Part shown: positions 34,312 through 46,242 of the stretch, in pieces
How positions within the stretch are numbered: position 1 is the stretch's first letter
Layout of the letters: each line of letters begins with the position of its first letter
NCBI GenBank assembly: GCA_039707655.1
Contig: CM077670.1
Location: 147,168,001-147,232,000 of the forward strand
Direction of reading: 5' to 3'
DNA from: Elymus sibiricus
Taxonomy: Eukaryota > Streptophyta > Magnoliopsida > Poales > Poaceae
DNA: 64,000 nucleotides
The notes under the pieces: model-generated
What the model was told of the DNA's origin: nothing
Seen by the model: the letters and a program-made list of their open reading frames with translations, nothing else
Database searches by the model: none
Position numbers and translations under genes: made by a program

Positions 34312-36253
34312 TGTCATGACCCGGTCCCTGAATGGGGCCCGAATATCTACACTTACTGTGTCAATCCCTGGATCAATAGCTGAAACGCACAGTCGACAAT
34401 GAAATACAGCGAATACACCATCTCTCAAGTATTACATCGCAGATCCAATGCTTTACAATACACACTTGCTTAGCTCATAGGCAAGCTTACATTCCAATCA
34501 TCTAGCGGAGTTATCATTCTAGTCTTGTGGCGTCCATGCACTCACAGGCAGAAGTTGAGTATAGCATCGGAACCCTACTTTGTACCTTCCACTCGACAGT
34601 AAACCTACAACATGATACGTTGCAGCCACAAGGGTCAATACATCGAATGTATTGGCAAGCTTCACCAGGATTGGCCTGTTGGAAAAGTAAACATGCAAGG
34701 TGGTGTGGCTGGCATTCCCTTTACGCGAAAATTGTTTTCCTATCTCTATAATAGTTGTCTACTCTAATACTATAGTTGAACGTACTGCCTCACACAGTAG
34801 CCCTAGGCAGATCGTGTCACGCGAGTGTCCAAAATGTAGCATTTGAGCATGTGGGTTCCCGTGTCATGCGGTAGCCCCAACCTTCCCAGATGAAGTTGCA
34901 GGTGTCACGCTGGGAACCTGGGTTGGTCCACACTCCCCTTTGGTTCAACCCATTCATTTTATTTTGAAGAGGTGACGAGATCAACTGACAATTCTCGGAT
35001 GAGTTGCTCAAAAGTTGTTCATAACCGGGGACATGGCTAATCATGATCAGTTTTTATACACTCTGCGGAGGTTTGTGTTCTTTACCCATGATTCCCGATC
35101 ACACCCTTAAGCCACTAAACTTCACTTGTGAAGTAGCCAGGTAGACCAAGACGAGACTTTTGGGAAGTAGTCGCCCCCTCAGAAATGACAGACCCAATCC
35201 AACCTAGATGCAAATGCTACATCTACTGGTCTGCCGCAGGAGGGTTCCCACAAATTACTTTGTCCAGACAGAGCCCATATTGTTTCACGGTTACACATGG
35301 AAGCTACTCAACTTTGAACTCATACAATCCCTTTGAGCCTGGGCAGTCGCCCACAAAACACGCGGCCACCAAAGCAATACCGAAGCACCACCCAGATGAT
35401 TCATTAATTAAGTAGTAGTTAAGTAGTCAACCATGTGGTTGTATGGTGGAATAATATAGGTGTTTCCCAATCCATGATATATCAGCTAAGCAACTACTCG
35501 TTGGTTACAAGGTCAGGTTATAAAAGGACCTATATCATTCTACTAGGTTCTATCAAGCATAAAGTAAAATCCTATAGGGGATTCCTAGTTGAAAGCAACT
35601 ACAATGCATGAAAACATAGGTTATGATCAAAGGTTCCACTTGCCTATATTGATGATTCTTCAATCTCACAATCTTGATCACATTACTCTTCGCTCTCCGT
35701 ACAATCTATCGTAAGTAAAGAGCAATCATAAACAACCATACAATACAATCAAACATACAACAAGTGTTGTGCATGGTGTTCATGTTATTGTGCTGTGAGA
35801 TCATGTGTCTGGGTTAACTCATAAGAGTTCTGGAAACAACATAGTGGTTGTTAATTGGAATACATGTGACATAAGGTTCACATGCAAGTGTCAACATAAA
35901 AGGATTCATCACATAAGGAGTATGTGATGTCAAGTTGTACAAATATTGAATGTGACAACCACAACTGAATCATGGTCTATGAATCCTGGATAGCCAAGTT
36001 CATATTCAAGTTTGAATGACAATTCAAACTTGTTGACCTTTCATGAGCTTGAATACTAAGGTCTGAAAATGATGACTTGGTGTGGCTTCCAATCCAGGTT
36101 GGATTTGAATTAGGGTTCTCCTTATTTGAATACAAAATGAATTGAGTTCACAATTTGATTTGGTTCTAGGATGTCAAATTGGATTATGAACTATTTCATA
36201 ACCAACTAAGTCGGTTCAACAATTGAAATGTTTTCCCTAAAGTCAAGTAGCAA

Positions 36254-36520
36254 TCCAATATGTTTACTATGGTTTATTTGTTTAATTCAAGTTCATCTCA
36301 AGACAAATATGAGTCCAATATAATTACTATAATTCATTTATTTGACTTTAGTTTAACTAAAGTAAAATATAAATCCAACATCATGACTAAATTTATTTCT
36401 TTGTTTTGAATTAAAGTCAAATATAAATCCAAAATGATTTGCTATGTGTGAATAGTTTTCAACTTCTATTTGAATTTAATTCGAGTTCATCATTCCCTAT
36501 AGACAAATATTAACTCCAAA
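36254..36520 (-). repeat. Decayed about 60-bp tandem repeats in the 4.4-kb LTR
   Basis: Segments starting ATCCAATAT/ATCCAACAT recur near 36254, 36314, 36374, 36428 and 36515, each followed by ATTACTAT- and TTTATTT-like sequence. The first three are exactly 60 bp apart. Confidence 0.55.
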
Positions 36521-37866
36521 ATGATTTCTAGGTTTAATTCATTTCATTAAATCATATTGCTTTGGTTTTATTTAAATTGAACCTAGGGTTTCAAAGTTAT
36601 ATTCAAACTATGTTTTAATTAAATTCAAATGTTATTTAAATTTCCTAAAGTTAAGTAATAATCCAAAAATAATTAATAAGCTCATATTATAGTTTCTGAA
36701 TTCATTTGTATCATAATTGTTTTATTACACAATTTTTATTTCAAAGTTAAACCTAATTAGGTTTAATTTCCATTTGAATTCTGGCCTATATTGTATTTTG
36801 TTTAGAATATATTTTTAAATTATGCAAATTTGGACCAAAGTGTTCTGAGATGAAACTACATTTCACTAGGTTCAATTTGCAAAAAGAATCATTTAATTAG
36901 GTTTTATTATGTGCAAGTTATGCCCTATTCAAATTTAAATTCATTATGTTTGAATTTGTGTTTTAAATTATTCAAAAGTGAGATATTCCAGGACAGGGTG
37001 AAACTACATTTCATAGGGATCATTTTTCAAAAAGAATCACTCAATTTGGACTTGTAGATAATTAGTTATGAAGCTTTTAGTTTCAGGGGCTTTTCTACAA
37101 AATTGCCATTTCGATTTAATTAAACAGAAATGTTCTGGATAATGTTGTGGATAAGGTGATGATGTGGCAGGATGGGATTGGTCGATACCGTTTCATTTAA
37201 GTGAGGGTGAGAGGTGCGTTGGATCTAAATCCAACAATGCAGATTAGATGGAGGGGGTCCTCGCGGGAGCTAGGTCGTCGGAGGACTCGCCGGAGACGTC
37301 GTAGACGGCGGCGTATGGCTCAGGTCTGGTCGGGGACGACGTTCCCAGGGTCGCTGGAGATGGGGAGAGGCATGGGTGGACATGGTGGAGCACGGCGAGG
37401 GCGATGGTGGCGTCGGTGAGGCTCGGGGATGACGGAGATGACCGGAGGGAGCTCGCCGGAGTTTGCACAGCGGCGGAGAGCTTCGGCTGCATTGCTCGAA
37501 CCCAAGCGCGTCTGGTTGAACCAAAAGGGTTAGAGGATGTGTGCAAACGCTACGAGCAGGATGGACATGGTTGGACGCGCGGGCGGTGGCTTACCTCGCC
37601 GGAGTTAATGGCGGGGCGGCGGTGATGTTCGGGCGACGACGAAGGCGACGCTCCAGAGGACCTCGAGTGCGCAGACGATGTCCAGCAGGTGTGCAAGAGG
37701 ACGGCAAATGCAGTGGTGGCCTCAGCGGGGCTCGGGGATGGCTGGCTTGGCCAGAATTGGCTGGAGCGAAGCTAGGTCAGAGGCGGAGCTCGGGGGTTCG
37801 CCAGCGAGCAGCCTGGCGGCGATGTGGAACGGAGGGAGAGGAGAAATGAAGAGGGGGTGCGGGGCT

Positions 37867-37873
37867 CTTTATA
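37867..37873 (-). promoter_or_regulatory. TATA box of the 4.4-kb LTR
   Basis: Minus-strand GCGCCTATAAAGAGCCC lies in the GC-rich island about 830 bp into the LTR, matching the arrangement in LARD1. Confidence 0.6.
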
Positions 37874-38704
37874 GGCGCAGTGGCCGCGGTCGAGGTGGCC
37901 GGAGAGCACGCGAACGTGGGCGAGGAACGGGCGTGTGCGAGGTGGGCGGTTGAGGGAGAGAGAAGAAGCTGACATGCGGGTCCCACGTGTCAGTGGGAGA
38001 GAGAGAGAGAGTGGGGCGCGGGGCCGGCTGGGCTGGCAAGCTGGGCTTCGGCCTGGCTGGCTGGCTTGGCTCGGCCTTTTTTTATTTATGTTTCTCTTTC
38101 TTTTGTCCGTTCTATAAATTCAAATAGAATTTGCATTTGGGTTTTCTGCCTACAGTGAATATTTTCTAAATTCCAAATGGAATATTTGTGAATGTTTGAA
38201 CTTCTTGTTTGGGCAAAATGGACATACACTTCTGCAACTTATATTTTCTACTTGAATTTGAATTTGGTTTCAAAACCAAAAGTGTTTCAATTTCATTTTA
38301 GAAAAATGGCAGAGGGTCATGGTCATTATTTGGTCTTGTGGAATTCAATTTCCTGCCAAATAAAATACAAAACCATTTTTGAATAATTCCCTTTGGCTTT
38401 TGAATTGATTTCAAAATAAAACCAACTCAAATCCTTTTAGGGAGATTATTTTGGCTTGGATATTCTTGGGACTTATTAAGGTATTCTTTTGCCCAACAAT
38501 ATTTCAAATGGCTTGGGTTCCTACCAAGGCTAGCTAGGGTTTCAACTAACTGCATTGGGATTTTATCCCTGCTAGGCAACAATCAAGCAAATCAAAGTCA
38601 AATCACAAGTATTCCTAGGCAATCATGGGTATTTCCTAGAAAAATTTTAAATTCCTTGTGAAAATTTTAACATACCAGATTTCGATAAAATCTGGGATGT
38701 GACA

Positions 38705-39001
38705 AACTACCACCCTTAAAAGAGATCTCGTCCCATGATCTGGAGAGGCTAGACAGAAAGGTTAGGGTTTGGGGTTGCTTTTTAAATTCCATCTCCAAGT
38801 CAAGGGTCTATTGTCTGGGCAATGCCTTTGTCATCTGTACTCTTGTGTCCTTGGGTTCCTGTCTTCTTCGTTGGTCTCTATGGTGATCAAGATAATTCTG
38901 TGGCTGGTAGCTCTATTTCTCTAGGCTTCCTTGTTTCTGGGGTCTGATGCGGTGTGTAATGCCTCCCAGAACTTATCCTTATTCTTTCGGTCTCTTGTGT
39001 T
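38705..39001 (-). mobile_element. Polypurine tract and stub of internal region
   Basis: On the minus strand GACGAGATCTCTTTTAAGGG and TGGTAGTT lead directly into the LTR. The GACGAGATCTCTT part is nearly identical to the same position in LARD2. The rest has no ORF and stops at the CACTA end at 39002. Confidence 0.75.
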
Positions 39002-39349
39002 CACTATAAAAAAAGACACATCCGTGACGTTATGGCCCGAACGAAAACTTTTTCTGTCATGGTTGTGACACTTCTATGATGCTAATTGTGACAAAAACAC
39101 GTATCATCATAGATGTGGTGGGCTCCTACTTCTATGACAAAAAATTATGGATGAAAATGGGCTTTCCATCCTGGGCGGGCCGGAGACGCCCCCGCATGAC
39201 ATTCTTTGGGCACTCCATGATGAAAAAAAATCGTGGTAGAAGTGAGGGAGAGGAAATTTTTGGGGAGTTCCCGGTTACGGTGGGTGGTCGGGGCCGAGCG
39301 ATGCAGTGTGGTTTGCGCGTTTCTCTCGTACGCGCGTGTGTGCGAGGCA

Positions 39350-39560
39350 TTCTCTAACTGAACCCGAGTGAGGCGTTCGCTTACTGAATCCGAGCGATCG
39401 ATCGATCTGTCGCACTCTACACATACTGAACCCGAGCGATCGATCCCACTGCGTACTGAAGCTGAGCGATCCCTTCACTGCTAACTGAACCTGAGCGATT
39501 CCTTCACTACTAACTGAACCCGATCGATCCTTCTCGCTGCTTACTGAAGCCGACCGAGCC
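39350..39560 (+). repeat. CACTA subterminal repeat, ACTGAACCCGAGCGATC type
   Basis: Seven or so imperfect copies of (T)ACTGAACCCGAGCGATCGATC-like units, about 30 bp apart. Such motifs are typical transposase-binding arrays in CACTA elements. Confidence 0.8.
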
Positions 39561-39719
39561 CCCGTGCGAGACGTAGCCAGCCGGTGTTGGGTTGCCTCTC
39601 GACGAACAGTGCCCATTGCTGCCGCACGCGTGATACGTAGAACGAGGCGAGACTGCTGTTGCATCGATCGAGCCCCTTGCACGAGACGTGGTGAGTTGTC
39701 CTTGCCGGTTGGTTTGTTA

Positions 39720-40258
39720 TGGATGAACAGTTCCCGTTGCTGCCACCCACTCGTATGCCCCACCCCAGTCGGTGGGGGTTGGATGAACAGGCCCCCGGCC
39801 GTGTAGGCGGTTGGCGCTGGATGAACAGGACCCCAAGGAGGCCGTGCCACGGTACGCCATATACCCCAGCCGATTGGGAGTGGATGAACAGGACCCCATG
39901 GAGGCTGGCTGAACAGTAGCTGGTGGAGGCTGGAGGAAGTCGACGGTGGATGAACAGTAGCCCGTGGAGTCCTGTTTTGCGGTACGCCACACCCCTCCCG
40001 ATGAACAGGACCCCGTTTTGACCGTAGTCGCTCGAAGAGAAGTTTGTTTCCTTTGTTTTGCGGTACGCCACAGCCCTCCCGATGAACAGGACCCCGTTTC
40101 GACCGTAGGCGGTGGGAGTGAAGTCCGTTTTCTCCGTTTTGCGGTACGCCAGACCCCTCCCGATCAACAGGACCCCGTTTTGACCTTAGGTGGTTGAACA
40201 GAAGTCCGTTTCCTCTGTTTTGCGGTACACCACACCCCCCAGCCAATGAACAGGACCC
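39720..40258 (+). repeat. CACTA subterminal repeat, GATGAACAGGACCCC type
   Basis: GATGAACAG followed by GACCCC or close variants recurs about ten times. From 39972 onward the units become an orderly array of about 80-84 bp containing TTTTGCGGTACGCCACACCC. The array resumes after the solo LTR at 41685-41820. Confidence 0.85.
40254..40258 (+). repeat. Left target duplication of solo LTR
   Basis: GACCC, repeated exactly at 41680-41684. Confidence 0.85.
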
Positions 40259-41679
40259 TGATACGTCCCAAATGTATCTACTTTTCCAAACACTTTTGCT
40301 CTAGTTTTGGACTCTAATTTGCATGATTTGAATGGAACTAACCCGGACTGACGCTGTTTTCAGCAGAATTGCCATGGTGTTGTTTTTGTGCAGAAATAAA
40401 AGTTCTCGGATGGACCTGAAAATTTATGGAGAATTATTTAAGAATATATAAAAAATACGGGTGCAAAAATCCACCAGAGGGGGGCCACCAGGCGCCACAA
40501 TCCTGGGGGGCGCGCCCACCCCCCAAGGGCGCGCCTGGCAGGCTTGTGGAGCCCTGCCAACTCTGTTTACTCTAATTCCAGTGCTATAAGTACCTATTCG
40601 TGGAGAAAAAAATCAGAAAAAAAAGAATCATCGCGTTTTACGATACGGAGCCGCCGCCACCTCCTGTTCTTCATTGGGAGGGCTGATCTGGAGTCCGTTC
40701 GGGGCTCCGGAGAGGGGGATTTGACGCCGTCGTCATCATCAACCATCCTCCATCACCAATTTCATGATGCTCACCGCCGTGTGTGAGTAATTTCTTCGTA
40801 GGCTTGCTGGACGATGATGGGCTGGATGAGATTTACCATGTAATCAAGTCAATTTGTTTTGGCTTTGATCCCTAGTATCCATTATGTTCTGAGATTGATG
40901 TTGCTATGACTTTGCTGTGCTTAATGCTTGTCACTAGGACCCGAGTGCCATGATTTCAGATCTGAACCTTTATGTTTTCATGAATATATTTGAGTTCTTG
41001 ATCCTATCTTGCAAGTTATACGCACCTATTACTTGTTATGATCCGCATACCCCAAGGTGACAATAATTGGGATTCTTTCCGGTGATTGCCGTAGTTTGAG
41101 GAGTTCATGTATTCACTATGTGTTAATGCTTTGTTCCGGTTCTCTATTAAAAGGAGGCCTTAATATCCCTTAGATTTCCTGATGGACCCCACTGCCACGG
41201 GAGGGTAGGACAAAAGATGTCATGCAAGTTCTTACTATAAGCACTTATGACTATATACGAAATACATGCCTACATTACATTGATGAATTGGAGCTATTGT
41301 GTACCGCTCTAGGTTGTGACTGTTACATGATGAATGTCATCCAACATAATTATCCATCACTGATCCAATGCCTACGCTTTTCGCATATTGATCTTTGCTA
41401 AGTTACTTTCGTTGCTGCTGCTGTTACAATCACTACAAAACTGCTACTGTTACTGTCTCTGTTACTGTTGCTACTGTTACTACTGCTATTGAAACTATCA
41501 TACTACTGTGCTACTAAACACTTTGTTGCAGATATTTAGTTCTCTAGGTGTGGTTGAATTGACAACTCAACTGCTAATACTCACAAATATTCTTTGGCTC
41601 CCCTTATGTCAAATCAATAAATCTGGGTGAAATACTACCCGCGAAAACTGTTGCGATCCCCTATACTTGTGGGTTATCA
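40259..41679 (+). mobile_element. Solo LTR (TGATACGTCCC family)
   Basis: A 1421-bp LTR from TGATACGTCCCAAATG to TGTGGGTTATCA is flanked by a perfect GACCC duplication and has no internal region, the hallmark of unequal recombination between two LTRs. A TATA-like CTATAAGTACC lies near 40583. A truncated relative is at 3200-3853 on the minus strand. It sits inside the CACTA repeat array, so it is younger than the CACTA insertion. Confidence 0.92.
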
Positions 41680-41684
41680 GACCC
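41680..41684 (+). repeat. Right target duplication of solo LTR
   Basis: GACCC, matching 40254-40258. Confidence 0.85.
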
Positions 41685-42111
41685 CATTTTGGCTATTCCA
41701 TCCAAGCCGGTTGGCTCCCGATGAACAGGACGCGTTCCGACCCAGTCGGTTGCCTCCCGATGAACACGACGCTGTTTCTCCGCTTCGACCCAGCCGGTTG
41801 GCTACCGATGAACAGGAGGCCATTGCTATCGTCCGTTGCCTTTCCATGTACATGAGCCCTGGCCGTACGTATGTGCGAGTATGCGTTCGAGACCCCGCCC
41901 GTATGTACATACGTGGCCGTATTTTTTGCAGTGTCATTGTACGTATGTGTACACGATATAGACGGGACTGCGTGACATGCTACGTCGGGGGATCTACTAC
42001 GAGACATGCCGCTACTTCCTTGGCCATCGTTCATCGTTGCAGAGAGACCGATCAACCAGTATGTACGTACACATTCGTGACCAGACAGATAACGCTACGT
42101 ACGCTTTGACC

Positions 42112-42400
42112 GGGTGGGTCCCAGCTGTCAGGGGGAATCATATTTTTGCGCGTAATAAGGAGGCACTTCCTTCCATGCGAAGATGTAGCTAGTGGGTTCC
42201 AGCTGTTAGGGAAATGAAGCATTTCTTTTCTGCGTAATATGGAGGCACTTCCTTGCGTGCGAAGATATAGCTGGTGGGTCCCAGCTGTCAGGGGGGGAAT
42301 CATTTTTTTCGCATAATACGGGGGCACTTCTAGTGGGTCCCAGCTATCAGGTGGAGGAATCATTATTTTGCGCGTAATAAGGAGGCACTTCAATACGTGC
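42112..42400 (+). repeat. CACTA tandem array, about 80-bp units
   Basis: Four units start GGTGGGTCCCAGCTGTCAGG or a variant at 42112, 42191, 42272 and 42332. Each contains TTTTGCGCGTAATA and GGAGGCACTTC. The last interval is shortened by about 20 bp. Confidence 0.85.
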
Positions 42401-42919
42401 GGCCGCGGACCCCGCTATCAGCCTCTCGAAGTACAGTCTTCTTCTGATGGTTGTCGTTCATTGACAACGTTGACCACGCCCCGCCCAGAGCACCAAGGCA
42501 GTGGACGACGGCGAGGCCTAGGAAGGGAATGACCTGAAGCCGGGGAAGACACAGTAGTGTAGTCCCAGGCAGAGGGGAGTACTAGGGTTGACTGTGGGGT
42601 GAGGCTGTCGTCGCCGGAGAACAACAGAAGGTGTGGATGAGTAGAGGGATGGACTGGCCAACGGTGGGAGTTGGGTGGGGCTGTGAGTCCTTCGTGGCAG
42701 CACAGCCGTCCATCGGAGTCGGGAGCAGGCGGTCCCATCGACGCTGGTTTCGGCGGTTGGAGCAAGAAATCAGCGATTGAAGAAGCACAGCGGCCGTTCA
42801 ATTAACATCGAACGGTCACGCTGGTAGAATCGATTGTTGACTAAGTTGACAAAGCCTTGTGTACCCATCAACTTCGTAGGCCCACAAGTCAGCCTCCAAA
42901 TGTTGGGCAGATAGCATAC

Positions 42920-43970
42920 AACCCATTTGCTATTTTTGTAAATAATTTCCAGCCCATTTGCTAATTCTTAAGGAATTTATTACATCCCATTTTCTGCCCA
43001 GTACCACGGTTAATAAATTCAACAAAATTTCGCATATTTCGGTGGAGGCCAAACTATTTTAATCCCGAAATTTCGCGTTAGATTCAAACTAATTTTAAAA
43101 TAAAATAAAATTAGATTAAATAAAATCCAATCATATTTAAAATCTCAAAATCTGAAGAAAAAAGCCTAAATTTGAAACTAACTGTCAGTTTGCTGTGTTT
43201 TTTATATTTACAACCTTTTTCTTATTAGTTATTTCAGCCAATTTTCTGGGCAAGCCGAACGCATGCCTCCTTGTCTAGATTTGCAGCCCAGCAATTCGCA
43301 AAAAAAAATTGCAGCCCGGCACGGTCATGCTAGCACGGGAGGAAGAGGACGAGAGATTGAAGAAGCACGTTGGCCGCTTGATTTACATCCAATGCCTCGG
43401 CTATCATAATCGTTTTGTTGACCAAGTTGACAACGCCTTGCGTGGGCTTCAACCTCGTGGACCCACAATGTGAGCTTCCTATTATGTGCCGGACATTCAG
43501 CCCATTTCATATTTTTTTAGAATTTACAGCCCATTTGTTAAAAAATTGAAATACACCCATTTGCTGGGCTGGGTGAAAAAATAATGTTGCGGGCATGCTG
43601 CAACCATTAATTCTTTTTTTCTTAGAACTTACAGCCCATTTGCTTCTTTTCTAAATACACACATTTGTTGGGCTGGCTGGACAGAGCAATGTTATAAAAA
43701 ATAAAACTGGGCTAGGCATTTCGTTTGGACATGCGATTTTCTTTAATAATTTACAGGATGGGTGAAAAAATAATGTTGCAGACTGCAACCCATTAACATT
43801 TTTAGGATAATTTAAAGCCCAATTATTTTTTGAAATACACCGATTTCTTGGCTGGATTAAAAAATAATGTTGTGGACAAGCCCCATTTAATATTTTTGAT
43901 AATTTACAGCGATTACCTTTATTTAGAAATACACACATTGGCTTCTCTGGGTTAAATAGTAATGTTGGTC
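42920..43970 (+). repeat. Degenerate about 95-bp repeats
   Basis: Units with ACAGCCCATTTG, AAATACACACATTTG, GGGCTGG and AATAATGTTG recur, with AATGTTG-type marks near 43583, 43688, 43772, 43865 and 43961. They are diverged, and the earlier part (42920-43560) is less regular. Confidence 0.6.
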
Positions 43971-43983
43971 TCGCCACAGCATT

Positions 43984-44057
43984 CTTATAAAATATAAGAC
44001 ATTTTGTAGGCTATTTTAGCCTACCAAAACGTGTTATATTTTTATACGGAGGGAGTA
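43984..44057. mobile_element. Stowaway-type MITE remnant
   Basis: The right end TACGGAGGGAGTA is the typical Stowaway terminus with a TA target. The interior forms a near-perfect hairpin (AAAATATAAGACATTTTGTA against the reverse complement of its right arm). The left terminal repeat is degraded beyond recognition. Confidence 0.75.
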
Positions 44058-44668
44058 GAAAATAAGAACTTAGCTATGCGCTTTTTCTTTAAAAAAGGTA
44101 ACATAACCTGGTTGCGCCACTTTTTAAGGAAAAAAAAGTAGACTCGGTGTCCCACAGCCCTGTCGAGACCTGCTGGATCCTGGTGTCTTTATGTCATGGG
44201 CTCCGCATATACTAGGCCGGGTAGGCCAAAGCCCAGTTTATATTTGCTCGACCTTAAAAAAAGTCTTTGGTGACTGCCTCTCCTTGTTTAATTCACTCGT
44301 TTATTTACTACATTGACAACCTGGTGCGTCCGAGATGTCAGTATTTTAGTAGGCAATGAGAGTCTTTTTTTTTCTTTTACTATTTATATTTCTGCTGGCA
44401 GAACTTTTGTTTCGCATCAGTCGCCGGCCGCGGGGTGGCGGGAGCATGCGGTCTGGCCGGCGCTGGTTTGGGAGGCTGGAGGAAGAAGAAGTCGGGAGAT
44501 AGAAGATGTAAGAGAAAACACACGCCAGTCGTTCGATATGAATCCAGCCATTGGCAAAAAGAAAACACCCCTTTGCGAGCTGATTCATTCAGACGAACAA
44601 TAGTAGTAGTACTAGTTAATTTGCTTCCACCACGACTACATTTTAAGAAGCTGAAGTTGAACCAGACA

Positions 44669-45121
44669 CTAGCCACGGCCAGCGCCACCCCCGCGGCCAC
44701 AAGATCCGCCGTCGCCACGGCCGCGGTCACCGCCACCCCCACGGCCACTTCCAGTGCCACCCCCACGACCGCGACCTCCACCACCCCCATAGCCACGACC
44801 TCCGCCACTGCCACGGCCGCGGCCAGCGCCGCCCTCACGGCCACGACCACCGCCGCCACCGTGGTAAAATGTGTGGAATTGGGAAAAGATGGAGTGGAGG
44901 GTGTGGAAATACGCCTCGGCGGCGTCAGCGTCCAAGGCAGGCCATTCGTCTGCGGCAGGCGCAGGGGCCCCAAACAGCTGCTCCGCCTCCGCCTTCTTCT
45001 GGGCAACTATCTCCAAGCCCAGGTCCATCTCATCCCATAACGGATCTAAAGGATTCGCAGGATGCTCAACCTCCTCCTCACCAAAATTGAACACGAGTGG
45101 GTGCTCCTCCGGTTGCGCCAT
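44669..45121 (-). CDS. Glycine/arginine-rich small protein, gene-like ORF in CACTA region
   Basis: An intact 150-codon ORF starts at ATG 45121, the first ATG after a TATA box (TATAAGA at 45206-45212), and ends at TAG 44669. The N-terminal 90 residues are acidic and ordered-looking (MAQPEEHPLVFNFGEEEVEH at the start, then an Ala-rich DADAAEAYFHTLHSIFSQFH helix). The last 60 residues are almost all Gly and Arg, with many GRG steps, like RGG-type RNA-binding tails. I do not recognise the family. It could be a host gene fragment captured by the CACTA element, a CACTA accessory ORF, or chance coding in a GC-rich repeat, since the C-terminal part is low complexity. No introns are obvious. Confidence 0.45.
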   Translation of the reverse strand: MAQPEEHPLVFNFGEEEVEHPANPLDPLWDEMDLGLEIVAQKKAEAEQLFGAPAPAADEWPALDADAAEAYFHTLHSIFSQFHTFYHGGGGGRGREGGAGRGRGSGGGRGYGGGGGRGRGGGTGSGRGGGGDRGRGDGGSCGRGGGAGRG

Positions 45122-46242
45122 TGACGAGGGAGTGTTGGTGGATTGGAGATGGGAATGGGTGGCGCCAGAGAGAGGATTTGGGCGATAGAGAGTACGGCGG
45201 CGGCGTCTTATAGGCTACCGCGGGCACCATTAAGGAGGAGGTAAGAGCGGCGACGGGCGGTCAAAGGGCACGTCTCCTGGTGATAAAAGCTATTGCCGCT
45301 GGCTCGCACGCCTCACGGATTCACAGGGATGACGCATTGCAGTCTCCGTAATTGGAGAGATTAATGACGGGCAGCCATCGCTGGTGATGCACTGGATGCC
45401 GTGCTTCTTAAATCCCCCGGTAGCACGAGGGTCGAGGGGGAAGAAGATGAAACTTCCGTCTCGCGCTGGCGGTTGGGGTATGGAGCGAGCTGGATTTAAG
45501 AGGGGGTGGGGGCTCAGCGCGAGGCAGTGTCGCCGGCCCCTAGGTGAGAGTAGGCAGTCCAACCACACTTGTTTGGGCGGCGGGACAACCAGCAGAGGGA
45601 AGACTAAAGAAGAATGTCAGACGCGAATTTGTTTTTCAGTGGCTATCGATGGGGTATTTTTTTAGCTTGCCTCTCCACGATACAACTTGTTATTATAGCC
45701 TCCCAGTCCGTGGCGGACCAGCAGCCCATTTGCTGGGCGGCCCAACCTACAGAAAATAGCACTTGTCAAAGCCCAAAAACAAAGCAGTAGCATGTTTTTT
45801 TAGAGGCTGAAAACAATATGGCGGGGGCTGAACGGGGCGGTTCAACCGGGTACCAGATGTCAGTCTGAAATCTGTTGGGTACCCTATGTGTTTGAGCGTG
45901 ATGATGCGCTGGGTCATTCGTGTAGGATACAGTCGAACTGATCCCATGTAGTGTTCGTGTGTTAGCAGGCTAGTTAGCAATCAGTGCTTGTAAAGACTGA
46001 GCAAAAGATAAATAAGAGTTGATGCGCCCTTGCAACCCTAACAAGCAGGTGCCTTTCTTCTCGGAACGATGGTGTGCCGTTTGACACTCACACGTCACAA
46101 GCCCATAGTATACATTCTGACAAGTTAACACACCAAGTACAACAGAAAAGGTAAACATTCAGATCAAACTCAGGTTCACAGGATACGTTCAAATTCTTAG
46201 CCAACATTCACAATCAACTCCTCAAAAGATTCACATATACAC
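45122..46242. other. Upstream region and unassigned sequence before the gypsy LTR
   Basis: 45122-45220 looks like the promoter and leader of the antisense ORF, with TATAAGA at 45206-45212. 45220-45700 is GC-rich with no convincing gene. 45760-46242 is unique-looking AT-richer sequence with no feature I can support. Confidence 0.4.
46238..46242 (+). repeat. Left flank, candidate target duplication of gypsy element
   Basis: TACAC precedes the LTR start. The partner copy would lie beyond the window, so this is unverified. Confidence 0.3.

Larger units (their letters stand above)
34312..38704 (-). mobile_element. Long (4.4 kb) LARD-type LTR, minus strand
   Basis: On the minus strand the LTR begins TGTCACATCCCAG at 38704 and ends GGGTCATGACA at 34312, 4393 bp. 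A polypurine tract and a 0.3-kb internal stub lie on its right, so it is the 3' LTR of a minus-strand element. It repeats the plan of the LARD LTRs: AT-rich U3, GC-rich island (about 37200-38090) with a TATA box, AT-rich transcribed part with decayed about 60-bp repeats, then block A (35014-35083) and block B (34605-34655). ORFs in the GC island are low-complexity and not called. The 5' LTR is not present, having been replaced by the CACTA sequence from 39002. Confidence 0.75.
39002..46242 (+). mobile_element. CACTA transposon, left part (right end not in window)
   Basis: The element starts CACTATAAAAAAAGACACAT at 39002 with GTT before it. Subterminal repeat arrays follow: ACTGAACCCGAGCGATC-like units (39350-39560), GATGAACAGGACCCC units (39720-40258 and 41685-41820), an 80-bp array (42112-42400) and about 95-bp degenerate units with GCCCATTTG and AATGTTG (42920-43970). 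No transposase is recognisable. A solo LTR (40259-41679) and a Stowaway remnant lie inside, and an antisense gene-like ORF is at 44669-45121. I cannot see the matching right inverted repeat, so membership of 44060-46242 is inferred from continuity only. Confidence 0.7.

Noticed and set aside
39275..40246. 323-codon open frame on the minus strand
   Set aside because: It runs through the CACTA subterminal tandem repeats and its protein is the repeat translated over and over. There is no reason to think it is coding.
42112..42400. Regular spaced repeats as a CRISPR array
   Set aside because: The genome is clearly plant and the 80-bp units are similar throughout, with no short constant repeats alternating with unique spacers.
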